In this document: positions 18,108 through 27,021 of the stretch, one piece after another
How positions within the stretch are numbered: position 1 is the first letter of the stretch
How the letters are laid out: each line of letters opens with the position of its first letter
Source: Pedomonas mirosovicensis
GTDB taxonomy: Bacteria; Pseudomonadota; Alphaproteobacteria; Sphingomonadales; Sphingomonadaceae
Assembly: GCF_022569295.1 (NCBI RefSeq)
Contig: NZ_JAKFIA010000002.1
Span: 310,001 to 374,000 of the forward strand
DNA: 64,000 bases
Direction of reading: 5' to 3'
Program-made: the position numbers and the translations under genes
Notes under the pieces: generated by a model
Databases searched by the model: none
What the model was told of the DNA's origin: nothing
What the model saw: the letters and a program-made list of their open reading frames with translations, nothing else

Positions 18108-18163
18108 CGTCATCGTGGTAGCATGCCGCCCAGCTTCGGTGCTTACTGAAGCGCTATGTGAGC
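18108..18163. repeat. Extra copy of the transposon right-end sequence
   Basis: A stretch of about 56 bp resembles 26869-26926 at roughly 80 percent identity, including a shared ATCGTGGTAGCATGC block and the CTTACTGAAG inner end. It has the orientation of a right end but lies just outside the left end at 18190. It looks like the remnant of a neighbouring or earlier copy of the element. Confidence 0.7.
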
Positions 18164-18189
18164 AATGGAAGTTCTGTCGGCCTACGTAC

Positions 18190-18226
18190 GGGAACCCTGT
18201 ACGCGAGCACATAGAGCTTCAGTAAC
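18190..18226 (+). repeat. Left terminal inverted repeat of the island
   Basis: Begins GGGAACCC and ends CTTCAGTAAC. Positions 18198-18226 match the reverse complement of 26905-26933 at 27 of 29 positions. A GGG...TAAG-like form of about 37 bp is the signature of Tn3-family ends. No target duplication is evident at the outer edges. Confidence 0.78.
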
Positions 18227-18248
18227 ATTCCCAGCAAATCCGCCAACT

Positions 18249-18272
18249 TGATCACATAGAGCTTCAGTGCAT
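18249..18272 (+). repeat. Truncated third copy of the terminal repeat
   Basis: TGATCACATAGAGCTTCAGT here repeats the inner 20 bp of the left end 50 bp downstream, in the same orientation. It may be an internal transposase- or recombinase-binding site or debris from an older insertion. Confidence 0.6.
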
Positions 18273-18386
18273 AATTTTTGCCGTTCGTGAGGACTTATCC
18301 AGCTAAAACAATGCAGAGCCGACCTCGGCACCCCATGCTTCTGGAACGGAAGCGCGGTTAGGCCATGCGCGGCTCCGCTAGGCAAC

Positions 18387-19430
18387 CTACTCTTCGCCCC
18401 ACATCTTCCTGGTCAAACGCTGGGCGGCGCCGCTGCGGAAGGCGAGCTGCTTGCCGTGGCGCAGCACAGTACCAGGGTCGCGCCAGCCGTAGGCTTGCAT
18501 GATCGCCTGCAGATCCTCGCCAACAGCCAGGCTGTCCCGAGCAATACCTGCCCGGGTGGACTGGCCATTAATCCTGGGCAGTATCTCATTCAGCTCTGCC
18601 TCGCTGACATCAGGGAAGGCGCCCTGCTCCCAGGCTTGACGCACGATACGCCGGTAGATCGATGGAGCTGTCTGCCCGCACGGTATTGGGCCTGATCTCG
18701 CGCGGGCTGCCGTCGGTATGAACCGGGATGTAGCGGAGTAGCGGACCACTGTTCAGCCTGGCGACCGCACAGAACGCACCGATGGCATCCATAGTCTGCG
18801 GCGCCAGATAGGCCTGCCGCCCCTCGCCTTGCTGGTCTGGGCTTGACCGGGGAACTGGCACAAGGCCGGAGCCATCCTCGAACGGCCCATCGATGTCTTC
18901 AATGCAAACCGCCACCAGCTCAGAAGGGCGGAACGCGGTATCGTAGGCGACCAGCAGCATGGCCCGATCACGCAGGCCGATCAGATCGGTGCGGCCGGTC
19001 CAGTCGCGGTGCAGCCCGTACAGCAGGCGGGCGATACAGATTCCCTTGGGCCGTTTGAGCTGGGGATCTGTCATATCCCCCTTGAAGCGCAGCGGGTGCG
19101 CCTGCTCCTGGGTGAAGCCGCGCGTCTACCGTTGGATTTGCATCTCCAGGGCAACCTGCTCGGCCCTGGTAGGATCGGATAGCCCTGTCAAACGATAGGC
19201 CGTGCGGAGGCTACTCAAGTAGCGCTCAAGCGTGGCGACCTTGCGAAAATCCGGGTTCTTCCTCAGGCTGTCGTCGCGGTGGAGCCGAATGCAACCTTGG
19301 GCATCCTGCAAGTAGGACTGGCAGCAATATCGGATGAATGCCACGATGGTCTCGGCGGTAGCGGCAGCGGGGTCAAACTTTATTCGCTCGCACCAGCTCT
19401 GCCAAAAGCGCAGATTGGTGCGGATCTGCG
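18387..19430 (-). pseudogene. Decayed tyrosine site-specific recombinase
   Basis: Three segments form one integrase. The N-terminal core-binding part (about 19430-19129) has RTNLRFWQSWCERIKFDPA and ends at an in-frame TAG (19126-19128). The middle part continues in the same frame with DTAFRPSELV, the box I Arg region. The C-terminal part is in another frame after a shift near 18660-18690. Box II reads QSTR where HxxR is expected, so a catalytic His is also lost, though GWRDP remains. The gene is certainly inactive. Confidence 0.82.
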
Positions 19431-19439
19431 CGCCACGCA

Positions 19440-19983
19440 GGTTGAACGGGCCAGTGAGGTGGTGCAGCAGCTTGAGCAGCGGATCTGGCTGACCTGGTTC
19501 AAGGTCGCGATTGACCGCGTCAACGCGTATGGACTGGCAGAATGGGCGCCGGAGTACGCCCAGGTACTGGTGGATCGAGTTACGGAAAGCCGGAGGTCGC
19601 ATCCCTTGACGGGCGTTCCCTTGAACGTGATGACGCCGCCACAGCGTTATCAAATCTACGCCGCCCGTGCAGCCTCCATGGCCAGCTACACCTGTTACCA
19701 CTTCGAGCGTCAATGGGTGGCCAGCACTGCTTATATCCAGACGCCACTGTTGGTCACGCAAAGAACCCCAATTCTTGCCATACCCAAGCACGCAAGGGGG
19801 CTGGGCAACACAGACAATCTCAAGACAAAGCGGCGGGCCAAACCAGCAAAGAGCCACACTCCTCCTTACTCCAAACCGGAGGGCGCCAAGAAAAAACGGC
19901 GGATCAAACATCCGAAAAAACTCAAAGTTTTTAGCCGGGGCCGCGGCCTGGCGGAACTGGCGGTTGGCTTAAAACCACGTTAG
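19440..19983 (+). pseudogene. 3' part of an unidentified gene with a basic tail
   Basis: About 180 codons read on the plus strand up to the stop at 19983 (VVQQLEQRIWLTWFKVAIDR...), ending in a Lys/Arg-rich tail (KKKRRIKHPKKLKV). Further upstream the frame is antisense to the recombinase, so its true 5' end is missing. The basic tail suggests nucleic-acid binding. Its position divergent from a tyrosine recombinase is like tnpT of Tn4651-type transposons, but I do not recognise the sequence. Confidence 0.45.
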
Positions 19984-20133
19984 TCCCACCAAGACGCTGA
20001 GATTCTCTCGTCACTCGGGAGTAGACTGCGAAACTGGGTGCGCTCCTGCAGTCTTCTCTGCGCCCTACTTGCCCCTGTTGAGCCAGGGTGCGTTTCCAGT
20101 TAGCTGCCGGTCAGCTTTACCTTGGCACGTCCG

Positions 20134-21637
20134 TTAGCACGCGCTGGCAGGGAGCACCCGGTCAAGATAAACCCTCAGCGCTTTGTCCAGCTCGCTCGTT
20201 GCAAGGATCGCAGCCACATAGCCGTCAGGCCGGACAAGCACCCAGTGGTCAGACCGCAGGCCATAAGCGTCAGCGATGTGTCCCTTATCATCAATGATGT
20301 CGCCCTGATTGCCCACCATGACGATGCGAAGGCCCTCACGGGGCGGCGGCCGGTCAACCGCATCATAGCCGAGCAGGGTCCATTGCGGTCCCTGGAACAG
20401 CGCGAACAACCGCGTCGGCTGGCCGGCCCGCCCCCGGCAGGGGGCATCCGGGGCCCGGTCGCCGCCCTGAACCCGCGCTTCGCTGATCGAGCCCCGCAGC
20501 GAGAGCGACGACGTGCGATAGCCGAGATCGAGTTGCCGAACCTCGCGGTTTCGGCGCATCAGCCCAGCCTTGGCTTCGTCTAGCAATCGTGTCGTCAGGC
20601 CGAGCATGTCCGCGGCAATGGGCCTTCGCTCTTCCTCGTAGGTATCGAGCAGAGCATCCGGCGCTCCGGCAAGGACGGCAGCCAGCTTCCAGCCGAGATT
20701 GTAGGCGTCCTGAACGCTGGTGTTCAGCCCCTGCCCGCCGGTCGGCGGGTGGATATGCGCGGCATCTCCCACCAGGAAGACGCGCCCGACGCGATACCGG
20801 TCGGCCAATCGCGCATTCATTGAATAGACGGAAGACCAGGAGACCGAGTCCACGACGATATCGGACCGACCGGTCCGATCCTTGACCAATTCGGTCAAAC
20901 CGGCGGGGGTCAGGTCCACCTCGCCGTCAAGGGGCACCGGCGCCTGGACCTGGAAGAGGTCTGTGCCGGCAAGCGGGCAAATCATGATTTGCGTTGCGCT
21001 GGCGCCGCGCTGAAAGCGGTGCCATGCGAGCCGGTCCAGACCTTTCAGTCGAACATCGGCGACAAGAGCCCGAACGCCCAGTGTCTCACCCTGGAAGGCG
21101 ACGCTAAGGCTTTGCCGCACGAAACTGCGACCGCCGTCCGTCCCGACCAGGAAACGCGCACGGATAAGGTGCTCTCCGGCGGCGTCTGCGATCCGGGCGG
21201 CAACTCCGTCTGCATCCTGCTCAAACCCGGTCAGCCGCCTGCCGAATTGGGGGGCGATGCCCCAACTCGGCGAGCCGCTCGCGCATCACACCTTCGGTCT
21301 TGAACTGCGGAATCATCAGCGGCGTGGCGTAGGGTTCGGCCGGATTTGGCACAGCCTGCTCGGTCAGGAGAGTTTCCTCGGTGGTCCCATCGGCGCGATA
21401 CTGCCGCAGAGGCGGATAGGGAGCGCCGACCGCCGCCAGTCGATCAAGGAAGCCGAGATCCTCGAAGACCTCCAGCGACCGAGGCTGAAGACCCTTGCCG
21501 CGCGATCCGCCGAACGGTTCATTATTCTGCTCTATGAGAATGAAAGAGACGCCCCGCCTCGCAAGATCAATCGCAAGTGTGAGGCCCGCCGCGCCTGCGC
21601 CGCTGATCAGGACTTCCATGTCGAAGGACATTGTCAC
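20134..21637 (-). pseudogene. FAD-dependent aromatic monooxygenase, frameshifted in a G6 run
   Basis: Class A flavin hydroxylase (PheA/MhpA/TetX-like). The FAD-binding start (LISGAGAAGLTLAIDLARRG) is in the part from 21637. The DG motif (VGTDGGRSFV), GD motif (FLVGDAAHIHPPTGGQGLNT) and thioredoxin-like C-terminus lie in the second frame, ending at 20134. Removing one base from the six G at 21249-21254 restores about 500 aa, the normal length. It diverges from a marR gene with shared operators. Such enzymes hydroxylate phenols or inactivate aromatic drugs. Confidence 0.85.
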
Positions 21638-21649
21638 CTCCGAGAATCA

Positions 21650-21716
21650 ATGTGTAATATGCACATATCTCCTCTCGGACCAACGAAGCAACGAAAAACG
21701 TGCATAATACACATAA
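21650..21716. promoter_or_regulatory. Pair of MarR-type operators between monooxygenase and marR
   Basis: ATGTGTAATATGCAC at 21650-21664 and the reverse complement of ATGTGTATTATGCAC at about 21700-21714 differ at one position. Both are quasi-palindromic and about 50 bp apart in the divergent promoter region. The second overlaps the GTG start of marR, which suggests autorepression by roadblock. Seen directly; ligand and occupancy are unknown. Confidence 0.7.
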
Positions 21717-22152
21717 TAGTGAGATTCTGCAGGGATTGCATGCGGCGATCATCGATCTGGTCGACGAGATAAACCGCCCTCGGCGTGATGATCGGCTGAT
21801 CGAGGAGGCGGGCATTCCGCTCGACCGCGCGCTGTTTCCGCTCCTCGTGCGGGTCGCAAGACACGGGCCTATCGGGGTCGTCGACCTCGCTGAGCGTACG
21901 GGGCGCGATCACACCACCATCAGTCGCCAGATGACCAAGCTTGAGGAGTTGGGCCTCATCGAGCGTCAGGCTTCGGCGAAGGACAAGCGCGTTCGCGAAG
22001 CCATGATCACCGACAAAGGCCGCGCCATGGTCGACGCGCTGAACGCTGCACGCGAAAGGCTTGCCAATCGCATTCTGGCGTCCTGGACCGATGCCGAACT
22101 CGATGAACTACGCAAGCTGCTCCGCCGCTTCGCCGACGACCTTATGCGCTGA
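21700..22152 (+). CDS. MarR-family transcriptional regulator
   Basis: 150 aa starting at GTG 21700. The winged HTH is about residues 40-110 (GVVDLAERTGRDHTTISRQM, wing EELGLIERQASAKDKR), with flanking dimerisation helices. It is divergent from the flavin monooxygenase and probably represses it until an aromatic ligand binds. An operator copy covers its own start codon. Confidence 0.92.
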   Translation: MHNTHNSEILQGLHAAIIDLVDEINRPRRDDRLIEEAGIPLDRALFPLLVRVARHGPIGVVDLAERTGRDHTTISRQMTKLEELGLIERQASAKDKRVREAMITDKGRAMVDALNAARERLANRILASWTDAELDELRKLLRRFADDLMR

Positions 22153-22326
22153 AAAGTGTTCGGCGACTTCGCGCCCGCCTCTACCGTTTGGCGGGTCCGG
22201 TAGCTTTCTACGAAGTGGACATCCGCATGAGTTCGCTCATTGGCTGGGTTGGATGAATTGCCGCCACCGCAGCGGTCGCAGGGGAGCCAGTGTTCATGCC
22301 ATCTCCCACATTAGCCGGCACAGCAA

Positions 22327-23199
22327 TCAGTGGCGGATGTTCGTCTGGTCGAGTGCGGCCTTCAGCCCCCGCGCCAACCTCGCAGCGTCGTCATTAGCCC
22401 AGAAGTGCATGAAGAACAGCCGCGGCTGATCGCTGAGCATATGGTTGTGGAGCGCAGTCACCTCGATGCCGTGGCCCCGAAGGGCCCGCAACACGGGATC
22501 AACCTCATTGGCGGTGAGAACGAAGTCCCCCGTGACAGCGGCCTTGCCGCCGCCGGTCGGCTGGAAGTTGATTGCGGTTGCCGTGCCCATGGCCGCGGGC
22601 GCAGGCATGTCGCTATCCGTCAACTTCTCAGCGCGCGCAAAGCTGAACTGATAGACACCGCCGTTCGCCTTGCCCTTGCCGCCCATAATCAGATCAAGGG
22701 CGGCCGTGTCGAGATCAAGCCGCTCATTCGCGGGCTTTGCCGGCGGTGACAAGGGCGTACGGCTGGCTTCAAGCGCGGACCGCAGCGTCGCTGCCAGCTT
22801 TGCCGGATCGCCATGGCCGCCGACATGCATGTACATGGTGGCGGGCGCGGAGCGCAGAAGATGATTATGCAGCGCGGTTATGGTCAGACCGCCTGCAAGC
22901 AGGCGGCTCAGCACCCCGTTCACCTCGTCATGCGTGAGCACCAGGTCGCCCATGACCATGGCCTGATCGCCCATCGGCTGAAAGGCAAGCCAGGAGCCGA
23001 GGGCAAGCGCCGGTTTAATTCGCACCCCGTCAAGCTGAACGTTGAGATCCGATCGGGGAAAGGCGTAGCGCCGGACGCCGTCGGCTTGGGTCGTGCCCGC
23101 GCGCCCGAGCGCCGCATCGACCGGGCCCCAGTCCGGCGCGGCTACGGCGGGAACTGCCAGGGTCAGGGCAATCGCACCTGCTAGACAGAACATCTTCAT
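22327..23199 (-). CDS. DUF1259 (LppY/LpqO-like) exported protein
   Basis: 290 aa with a signal peptide (MKMFCLAGAIALTLAVPAVA). Two repeats of the DUF1259 domain follow, each with a LHNH motif (TALHNHLLRSAP and TALHNHMLSDQP) and F/MHV or FMHFW. The histidine clusters suggest metal binding in the periplasm. Genes of this family often accompany chromate resistance genes, as here (divergent from chrB). Biochemical function unknown. Confidence 0.88.
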   Translation of the reverse strand: MKMFCLAGAIALTLAVPAVAAPDWGPVDAALGRAGTTQADGVRRYAFPRSDLNVQLDGVRIKPALALGSWLAFQPMGDQAMVMGDLVLTHDEVNGVLSRLLAGGLTITALHNHLLRSAPATMYMHVGGHGDPAKLAATLRSALEASRTPLSPPAKPANERLDLDTAALDLIMGGKGKANGGVYQFSFARAEKLTDSDMPAPAAMGTATAINFQPTGGGKAAVTGDFVLTANEVDPVLRALRGHGIEVTALHNHMLSDQPRLFFMHFWANDDAARLARGLKAALDQTNIRH

Positions 23200-23337
23200 A
23201 CGTCTTTTCTCCGGCCTGTTGAACGGTCGTGTCCCGATCCTGTCCCAGCGCAGGGCAGCCCCGGTATCAGAGGTCCGCTTTCGCGCTTTTTTTATGCAGC
23301 AGGGTAAACACTATGCCGCGCAGAAGTTTGATTCAGG

Positions 23338-23374
23338 TGTTTCATCAAATGATACAAAATGATATACTAATTAT
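23338..23374 (+). promoter_or_regulatory. Putative promoter/operator of chrBA
   Basis: The AT-rich 37 bp before chrB contains repeated TGATA units (AAATGATAC, AAAATGATATAC) and a TAATTAT box right before the ATG. ChrB proteins are chromate-responsive repressors of chrA, so this is the likely site. No ribosome site is clear, so chrB may be leaderless or weakly translated. Confidence 0.4.
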
Positions 23375-24327
23375 ATGAGATCGAGCACACCCGACGGGCG
23401 GCCGTGGCTGCTCTTGATTTATCAACTGCCGGCCAAGCCGGCCTATGTCCGGGTCAAGATCTGGCGGCAGCTACAGGGTATGGGCGCCACGCCCCTCAAG
23501 AACACCGTCCATGCACTGCCGTTCCGTGACGATGCCGTCGCGCGGTTTGATGCGCTGCAGAGAGAAATCACCAACAGCGGCGGCGAGGCGCTGATTCTCA
23601 AGGCGCAGTTGCTCGGGGGCATGACCGATGCCGATGTGCGCGGATTGTTCGATGCAGCCCGCGACGCCGATTATGATGAGCTGACCCGCGAGGCTCGCGC
23701 TTCTCTGGGCGAAGAGATCAGCGAGGCCGATCTGAAGCGGCTGCACAAGCGGCTGAGCGAAATCGCGGCCATCGACTTCTTCGATGCCCATGGGCGCCAG
23801 ACCGCCGAGGCGGCGATCGCAGAGCTAGAACGCCAGGCGCGAGCGCATCCGGACGTCAGCCGCTCGGGGAGCCCCAGTCGTTTACGCTCGCGGACCTTCG
23901 GCGATGCGTCTGGGTTACCCGACGGGGCGTGCACGCGGATCGCATCGCTTCGGCCTGGCTTATTCGCCGCTTCATCGACAAGCAGGCCAGCTTCAAGTTC
24001 GTCGACAGCAAGGGCTACGAACCCCAGCCCGGCGAGCTGCGGTTCGACATGGCCGAGGCAGAGTTCACCCATGAGGACGACCGCTGCACCTTCGAGACGC
24101 TCCTGCTCCGTGCCGGGCTGACATCGGATCCAGCGCTGACAGCCATCGCGGCAATGGTGCATGAGCTCGACATTGCCGACGGCAAGTTCCAGCGCCCTGA
24201 AATCATGGGCTTCAGCGCGCTCATGTCCGGCATCTGCGCGACTACAAGTGACGACGAGGCTCGGATTGCCCGAGGCAGCGACGCTCTCGATCAGTTTTAC
24301 GGCTATTTTTCCAAATGCGGAGTGTGA
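23375..24327 (+). pseudogene. chrB: ChrB chromate-responsive regulator, broken by one missing C
   Basis: The first frame has the ChrB N-terminal domain (PWLLLIYQLPAKPAYVRVKIWRQL). The second has the conserved C-terminal core (WVTRRGVHADRIASAWLIRR, FHxED-like FTHEDDRCTFE). Adding one C to the CCCC at 23872-23875 joins them as GSPQSFTLADLRRCVWVTRR and gives 317 aa, the family length. If real, chrA would be derepressed. It is followed by chrA after 2 bp. Confidence 0.88.
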
Positions 24328-24329
24328 CC

Positions 24330-25718
24330 ATGGACGCCCCTAGCCCGGCGCGACCGTCATACAATCACGGTATTTCCTTCGGCGAGGCGGTGCGCGTGTG
24401 GGCACGCATCGCCGCGCTCAGCTTCGGTGGGCCGGCGGGGCAGATTGCGGTCATGCATCGCATCCTTGTCGAGGAGAAGCGCTGGATCGGCGAGGAGCGT
24501 TTCCTGCACGCGCTCAATTACTGCATGCTGCTGCCTGGGCCCGAGGCCCAGCAGCTGGCCGTCTATATCGGTTGGCTGCTGCACCGCACCAAGGGCGGCC
24601 TGGTTGCCGGCACGCTGTTCGTCCTGCCGGGCTTCCTCGCCATCCTGGCACTCAGCTACATCTACGCGCTGCTGGGCAATGTGCCGCTGATCCAGGGCCT
24701 GTTCTTCGGCCTCAAGGCGGCGGTGCTCGCGGTTGTGCTCCAAGCGGTCGTGCGTATCGGAACAAAGGCCTTGAAGAACAATGTCATGCGCGGCCTTGCT
24801 GCAGCGGCATTTATTAGCATCTTCCTCCTCGATATTGCCTTTCCGCTGATTGTGCTGTCGGCGGCGCTGATCGGGTATGTCGGCGGGCGGATGGGCCTGC
24901 GCTCTTTCCAGAGCGGTGGCGGCCATGCCGCCGCGACGGGCAAGGTGGTGCCAGACCGTGCAACCGCACTTGGCGAAGAGTTGCCGGGTCATGCCAAGCC
25001 GAACCTCGCCTGGTCGCTTAAAATCTCTGCGGTGTTGCTGCTGCTGTGGCTCGGGCCCATTCTGGCGCTGTGGCTGACCCTCGGTCCAGACGACACCTTC
25101 ACTCGTATCGCCACCTTCTTCAGCCAGATGGCGGTCGTCACCTTCGGCGGCGCTTATGCCGTCCTCGCCTATGTGGCGCAGGCAGCAGTCGAAACCTATG
25201 GCTGGTTGCAGCCCGGCGAGATGCTGGATGGGCTTGGCATGGCCGAGACAACGCCGGGCCCTCTCATCATGGTGGTCCAGTTCGTTGGCTTCATGGGCGG
25301 CTTCCGCGCCCCAGGCGCCCTGGACCCGCTGGTTGCAGCCACGTTGGCGGCCGTGCTCACCACCTGGGTAACCTTCGTGCCCTGCTTCCTCTGGATCTTC
25401 CTGGGCGCGCCGTTCATCGAGCGGTTGCGCGGCAACAAGGCGCTTTCGGCGGCGCTCACTGCCATCACCGCAGCGGTTGTTGGCGTTATCCTTAATCTTG
25501 CCGTCTGGTTCGCCCTGCACGCACTGTTCGCCGAGGTGCGGGGGCACCGCCTGTTCGGCGGCACCCTTGACGTGCCGGTTCTGTCCACGGTCAACCTGCC
25601 GGCCCTCATCCTGACAGCCGCAGCTGTGGTCGCCGTCTTCCGCTTCAAAGTGGGCGTTCTGCCGGTGCTGGCGGCCTGTGCCACGGTGGGGATTGTTTAT
25701 CAGCTGACGATCGGCTGA
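24330..25718 (+). CDS. chrA: ChrA chromate efflux transporter (long-chain, two CHR domains)
   Basis: 462 aa from ATG 24330. Two CHR halves of opposite topology carry the paired motifs FGGPAGQIAVMH with MLLPGPEAQQLA in the N half, and FGGAYAVLAYV with ETTPGPLIMVVQF in the C half. About 10-12 membrane segments. It exports chromate by proton motive force. It is translated directly after chrB (2 bp apart). Confidence 0.96.
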   Translation: MDAPSPARPSYNHGISFGEAVRVWARIAALSFGGPAGQIAVMHRILVEEKRWIGEERFLHALNYCMLLPGPEAQQLAVYIGWLLHRTKGGLVAGTLFVLPGFLAILALSYIYALLGNVPLIQGLFFGLKAAVLAVVLQAVVRIGTKALKNNVMRGLAAAAFISIFLLDIAFPLIVLSAALIGYVGGRMGLRSFQSGGGHAAATGKVVPDRATALGEELPGHAKPNLAWSLKISAVLLLLWLGPILALWLTLGPDDTFTRIATFFSQMAVVTFGGAYAVLAYVAQAAVETYGWLQPGEMLDGLGMAETTPGPLIMVVQFVGFMGGFRAPGALDPLVAATLAAVLTTWVTFVPCFLWIFLGAPFIERLRGNKALSAALTAITAAVVGVILNLAVWFALHALFAEVRGHRLFGGTLDVPVLSTVNLPALILTAAAVVAVFRFKVGVLPVLAACATVGIVYQLTIG

Positions 25719-25850
25719 AGAGGACTTCACCAAACCTTTAGGCAGGAGTTGGCGGCAATGAAGAGCGGGCCTCGGTCAGCCGCCGACTGATCTGGCATCT
25801 GGTTTTTGGCTCAGTACACCTGAAGCCAGCCAGTCCGCTCTCGGCCAGTC

Positions 25851-26435
25851 TCAGCCGTGCACCGTGTCGTGCCGCTCGAGCATGGCGATGAAGCCTGCGA
25901 TCTTACGCGCCCTGGTCTCCGGCTTCTTCACGGCTCCTATGCGGTAGAGGATTGCGTACCGGTTGGCGCCGCTCAGTGTCCCGAAGAAGGCTGCCGCCTC
26001 AGGGCTCCGATCAAGCGCTGCCTGGAGGTCCGCCGGCACCTCGGCCGTGCTCGCAGGAGCATAGGCTGCGTCCCACCTGCCATCTGCCTTGGCAGCCTCG
26101 ACCTGCGCCAGCCCACCGGGGCGCATCCGGCCAGCCTCGATGAGCGCGGTCGCGCGCGTGCGGTTTACCTGTGACCACTTGCTGCGGGCCTTGCGGGGCG
26201 TGAAGCGAATGAGCCAATGCTCGTCGTCATACTTGTCGAGCTGGCCATCGATCCAGCCGTGGCAGAGCGCTGCATCGATCGCCTCGGCTTTCGTCACGCT
26301 AACACGACCCGAGCCTGCCTTCGCCAGCTTGATCCAGAGCCCTTTCGAATTTGCGGGCTGGAGTTCGAGCCACCGTTCCAGAGCCGCAGCATCGGCAAAG
26401 GCTACGATCGGCAGGCCTGCGCGCTCTTCGGTCAT
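25851..26435 (-). CDS. YdeI/OmpD-associated family protein
   Basis: 194 aa. It has the N-terminal LQPANSKGLWIKLAK, the central ALCHGWIDGQLDKYDDEHWL and RFTPRKARSKWSQVNRTRA, and the C-terminal helical repeat (LSGANRYAILYRIGAVKKPETRARKI). These are the marks of YdeI/OmpD-associated (bacteriocin-protection-like) proteins, cytosolic and of unclear mechanism. It is inside the chromate island, convergent with chrA. Confidence 0.88.
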   Translation of the reverse strand: MTEERAGLPIVAFADAAALERWLELQPANSKGLWIKLAKAGSGRVSVTKAEAIDAALCHGWIDGQLDKYDDEHWLIRFTPRKARSKWSQVNRTRATALIEAGRMRPGGLAQVEAAKADGRWDAAYAPASTAEVPADLQAALDRSPEAAAFFGTLSGANRYAILYRIGAVKKPETRARKIAGFIAMLERHDTVHG

Positions 26436-26642
26436 CGGTCGATCTCCCAGGGGTCGAGATATGATCCGTTCATCTGCACAACCGATACTATAGCCCGCCT
26501 TAAGCGACGTTGTCGTGGCTTGTTGCAGCGCGTCAGAAACGGTCCATGTAGGCGCAAAAGGGGAACGGCGGTTTTCCCAAGTTCCATGCTGGAAGCAGGC
26601 TAGCCGCTATCGGCCAAAGCTGGATACCGGTAATCATAGATA

Positions 26643-26801
26643 CTAATCGGCTCTAAGGTCAGGCGACACCTCTAATAGCCGTCTCACGGTCTCGGGCGAC
26701 CAACGGTGGCCTCTGGGAGGGTGAAAGCCTCTGCGGTCAAGCTCGGCTGCAAGGGCGCGGAGCGAAATCTTCGGCTGCGCCCGCAAAGTGCCGCGCCGCA
26801 T
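26643..26801 (-). pseudogene. C-terminal fragment of a serine recombinase
   Basis: 52 codons from ATG 26801 to TAG 26643. The stretch ISLRALAAELDRRGFHPPRG followed by WSPETVRRLLE is the C-terminal domain pattern of resolvase/large serine recombinases. The catalytic N-terminus is absent. It lies 100 bp inside the right end of the island, so it is probably resolvase debris. Confidence 0.65.
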
Positions 26802-26904
26802 GTATCAGCCTGTCATGGAGCCTGCTGCAAAGCCTAAGTAATCCAAGTAGCTGCAGGCTGGCCTACGCAACGCGATCGTGGTAGCATGCTGTCTAGCTTC
26901 AATG

Positions 26905-26940
26905 CTTACTGAAGCTCTATGTGATCGCGTACAAGAACCC
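26905..26940 (-). repeat. Right terminal inverted repeat of the island
   Basis: Read on the minus strand it begins GGGTTCTTGTACGCG and ends CTTCAGTAAG (36 bp). Positions 26905-26933 match the left end at 27/29. A further 36 bp inward (26869-26904) is shared with the extra copy at 18108. Confidence 0.78.
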
Positions 26941-27021
26941 ACATCCCCTTCCCCCTCCAAAACATCCCCGGCATTGCGCCTTCCCCGCGCCTATGGTTAA
27001 GTTTGCGCGAAAGGGAAACTC

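Larger units (their letters stand above)
18190..26940. mobile_element. Degenerate Tn3-like island with chromate resistance
   Basis: An 8.75-kb segment bounded by inverted terminal repeats (18190-18226 and 26905-26940). Inside: broken tyrosine recombinase, truncated basic protein gene, flavin monooxygenase with MarR regulator, DUF1259 protein, chrB-chrA, YdeI-like protein and a serine-recombinase fragment. No Tn3 transposase (tnpA) is visible, so it could move only in trans. The divergent recombinase and basic gene near one end recall tnpS/tnpT of Tn4651-type elements; that link is inference. Confidence 0.65.

Noticed and set aside
24357-25733. A 458-codon open frame on the minus strand
   Set aside because: Shadow of chrA, rich in His/Arg/Gln as expected for the complement of a membrane protein.
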